Assembly (NCBI RefSeq): GCF_004307455.1
Contig: NZ_SEWX01000005.1
Span: 744,001-808,000, forward strand
Direction of reading: 5' to 3'
Length of the DNA stretch: 64,000 bases
Origin: Aquirufa nivalisilvae
GTDB taxonomy: Bacteria; Bacteroidota; Bacteroidia; Cytophagales; Spirosomataceae
The notes beneath the pieces were generated by a model. It ran no database searches and was not told the origin of the DNA. It was given only the letters and a program-made list of their open reading frames with translations. Position numbers and translations under genes: made by a program. Below are positions 62,154-64,000 of this stretch, in pieces (the first letter of the stretch is position 1; each line of letters starts with the position of its first letter).

Positions 62154-64000
62154 CTATTTCTTTAAATAATCACCAGAAACAATTTGAGTGTCAGCTTGCG
62201 TCGGTCTATTGTATAAATAAGCATAGCTCTCAACTTCCTGTCCATTCAATTGAACCTGTACTTTAGTTCTAACAAATAAACTTTTATCAGGCTTATCGGC
62301 ATCAAACTCTTCATATTCATCCAATACACTCAATAATTTAATGGTATTGGATAAAAGATACAATTCACCTACAACTTGATCTTTTGAATCTTCCGATGCA
62401 ATGATTCCAGGATATTCTGCCACTTGATACATGCGTCCTTGGTAAGTTGCCATACCAATGTAGTCAGAATTACGCGCTAGTAATCGATGTAAGTCATTTC
62501 CACAATCTCGACGAAGTGTACCATAGACAAATAGATATTCTTCTACATTGGGTTCAGGAAGCTTAGCCTCCTCCAAGGTTAATACTAAATCTTCTTGTTC
62601 TACTACCGTTCCTTCATGTAAAACTACATTGCCAATGATTCCTTCGAAAGGAGCAGAAACGATGGATTCCATCTTCATGGCTTCTATCACATACAAAGGA
62701 GCATTTTTCTTAACTTCTTCTCCCGGTTTTACCAAAATACGACTTAAGCGTCCTTGCAATGGTGCACCAATATCCCCTTTTTGAGAAGCCTTCACATGTT
62801 GTGGGCGTTCTACTTTGATATTCTTATCTAAAACCTTGATTCGACGAGCCTGACCATTCAATTCAAAAGTTACATTACGTAAACCTGATTCATCTGGTTC
62901 TGACATATGCAAGAATTTAACGATAATCGTTTTTCCTGGCTCAATCGTAATCATAATTTCTTCATCCTGCTTTAAGCCATAGAAGAATGCTGGTGTAGGC
63001 ATAGCTGTCAAATCACCAAAAATTTGGTGATTTTTGTAGAAGTCTTCGTACACCTTTGGATACATCTTGTACGACAAGTAGTCATAGAATCCACCTTCGT
63101 TATCTGGGAATTTTGCTTGAAAAGCAGCAAAATCTTTATCGAAATCAATCGGAGCTAAATGATCATTAGGTCTCCCATCCATCGGAATCTCTCCTTTCAA
63201 GATGATTTCTTGCAATTGTTTTGGAAATCCTTGATATGGCTGACCTAATCCTCCTTTGAAGAAATCCTTCACCGACTCTGGGAAAGAAAGCGTTGCACCT
63301 TTGGCATACACATCTTCTGCCGTTAAAGAATTGGCCGTCATAAAAATAGCCATATCTCCCACTACTTTAGACGAAGGGGTTACCTTAACAATATCACCAA
63401 ATAATTTATTCGCTTCTGAATAATTGTCCTTCAATAACTCAAACTTATCTCCTACTCCCAAAGCAACCGCCTGACCACGAAGGTTGGTATATTGACCTCC
63501 AGGAATTTCATTATCGTATACCTCTGCAGTACCGGCCTTCAATTCAGATTCAAATGGTGTGTACCAAGTTCTCACCGCCTCCCAATAGTTGGAATACTGA
63601 TTCATTTCTTCCAAATCCAACAAATCTTGATTTGCTTGACCTTGCATCATCGCAACCAAGGAATTTAAATTTGGTTGAGAAGTTAAACCTGACATGGCTG
63701 CCAATGCACCATCTACTACGTCAACTCCTGCTTCAATCGCCTTTAAATATGTTGCTGATTGAATCGATGCCGTATCATGTGTATGCAAGTGAATAGGAAT
63801 ATCCACTGCCTTTTTCAATTCTTTAACCAATAACTCAGCTTGGAATGGTCTCAATAAACCTGCCATGTCTTTAATGGCCAGCATGTGTGCTCCTTCATCT
63901 TCTAGTTGACGAGCCAAATCCAAGTAATATTGTAAATTATACTTCTCATTAGAGAATACATCTCCTGTATAACAAATGGCTGCTTCAGCGATACCTGGCG
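62154..64000 (-). CDS. pyc: Pyruvate carboxylase C-terminal part fused to a gamma-glutamylcyclotransferase domain (5' end outside window)
   Basis: Pyruvate carboxylase makes oxaloacetate from pyruvate, bicarbonate and ATP. The visible 615 codons start inside the carboxyltransferase barrel (GIAEAAICYTGDVFSNEKYN, then LEDEGAHMLAIKDMAGLLRPFQAELLVKEL with the catalytic metal-binding region). They continue through the allosteric domain and the biotin carrier (PLYVIEAMKMESIVSAPFEG). The biotin lysine is intact. After VVLHEGTVVEQEDLVLTLEEA, where the family ends, the frame runs on through a Pro/Glu linker. It then enters a GGCT/AIG2-like domain of about 135 residues: LFVYGTLRRDCGNDLHRLL (substrate loop), IGMATYQGRMYQVAEYPGII, and VLDEYEEFD with the presumed catalytic Glu. 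There is no stop or frameshift between the parts. An AIG2 fusion is unusual. Confidence 0.9.
   Translation of the reverse strand, partial: PGIAEAAICYTGDVFSNEKYNLQYYLDLARQLEDEGAHMLAIKDMAGLLRPFQAELLVKELKKAVDIPIHLHTHDTASIQSATYLKAIEAGVDVVDGALAAMSGLTSQPNLNSLVAMMQGQANQDLLDLEEMNQYSNYWEAVRTWYTPFESELKAGTAEVYDNEIPGGQYTNLRGQAVALGVGDKFELLKDNYSEANKLFGDIVKVTPSSKVVGDMAIFMTANSLTAEDVYAKGATLSFPESVKDFFKGGLGQPYQGFPKQLQEIILKGEIPMDGRPNDHLAPIDFDKDFAAFQAKFPDNEGGFYDYLSYKMYPKVYEDFYKNHQIFGDLTAMPTPAFFYGLKQDEEIMITIEPGKTIIVKFLHMSEPDESGLRNVTFELNGQARRIKVLDKNIKVERPQHVKASQKGDIGAPLQGRLSRILVKPGEEVKKNAPLYVIEAMKMESIVSAPFEGIIGNVVLHEGTVVEQEDLVLTLEEAKLPEPNVEEYLFVYGTLRRDCGNDLHRLLARNSDYIGMATYQGRMYQVAEYPGIIASEDSKDQVVGELYLLSNTIKLLSVLDEYEEFDADKPDKSLFVRTKVQVQLNGQEVESYAYLYNRPTQADTQIVSGDYLKK

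Overview
The window reads as a contiguous piece of a Bacteroidota chromosome, most likely the order Cytophagales. The sequence shows an AT-rich, densely packed genome. Start codons lack Shine-Dalgarno boxes. Bacteroidota-type promoters (TTTG at -33, TAnnTTTG at -7) precede several genes. Lineage-typical families are present: the PorX regulator of the type IX secretion system, an Oar-like TonB-dependent receptor, TIGR02757, DUF3078, a NUMOD4/HNH protein and MarR/YceI/nitroreductase. The genus cannot be fixed from the sequence alone. I see no prophage, complete insertion sequence, CRISPR array, rRNA or tRNA. This is mostly core chromosome with a few small repeat elements.

Layout. 1-9.3 kb: 5' part of metG, rpsU, a XerC-type recombinase, the threonine genes thrA-thrB, a DUF421/ExbD/ExbB operon, an exopolyphosphatase and a TPR protein. 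9.4-19.9 kb: an M16 peptidase, then a SUF iron-sulfur operon (sufC-sufD-sufS-sufE-SufT-like) followed by a bacilliredoxin, with sufA divergent and sufB absent; then maf and a MarR/YceI/nitroreductase module whose marR promoter carries a palindromic operator. 19.9-32.1 kb: tRNA maturation and charging (CCA/poly(A) polymerase, threonylcarbamoyl-AMP synthase, argS), glutathione peroxidase, menA, a TPR protein, AMP nucleosidase, an orphan HsdR-N protein coupled to a PafA-like phosphatase, and ugd-uxs for UDP-glucuronate and UDP-xylose. 32.1-40.4 kb: a TonB receptor and a selD-led run (hydrolase, RsmI-like methylase, metallo-hydrolase, pssA, purS). 40.4-52 kb: an HNH protein, metH-metF, kdsB, and an envelope cluster (LysM/DPBB protein, a 54-residue membrane protein, TIGR02757, aldose epimerase, DUF3078) ending in a 238-bp inverted-repeat-bounded heptamer array. 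52-64 kb: a GppA paralogue with a reduced HesB-like protein, porX, ftsE, a transaldolase-like gene, the SRP RNA gene, a TPR lipoprotein, TMEM220, two sugar-isomerase-like proteins, a LolA-like protein, a Tet-type MFS pump, a phosphodiesterase, and the 3' part of pyruvate carboxylase fused to a gamma-glutamylcyclotransferase domain.

The points most worth following up are the pyruvate carboxylase-GGCT fusion, the SRP RNA gene with an atypical apical loop, the inverted-repeat-bounded GAATGWA array, the MarR operator lying exactly in its promoter spacer, the SUF operon lacking sufB, and the HesB-like/GppA pair facing porX. None of these by itself amounts to a complete new system. They are specific, checkable observations. 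Domain calls rest on recognition of motifs by eye, with no database search.
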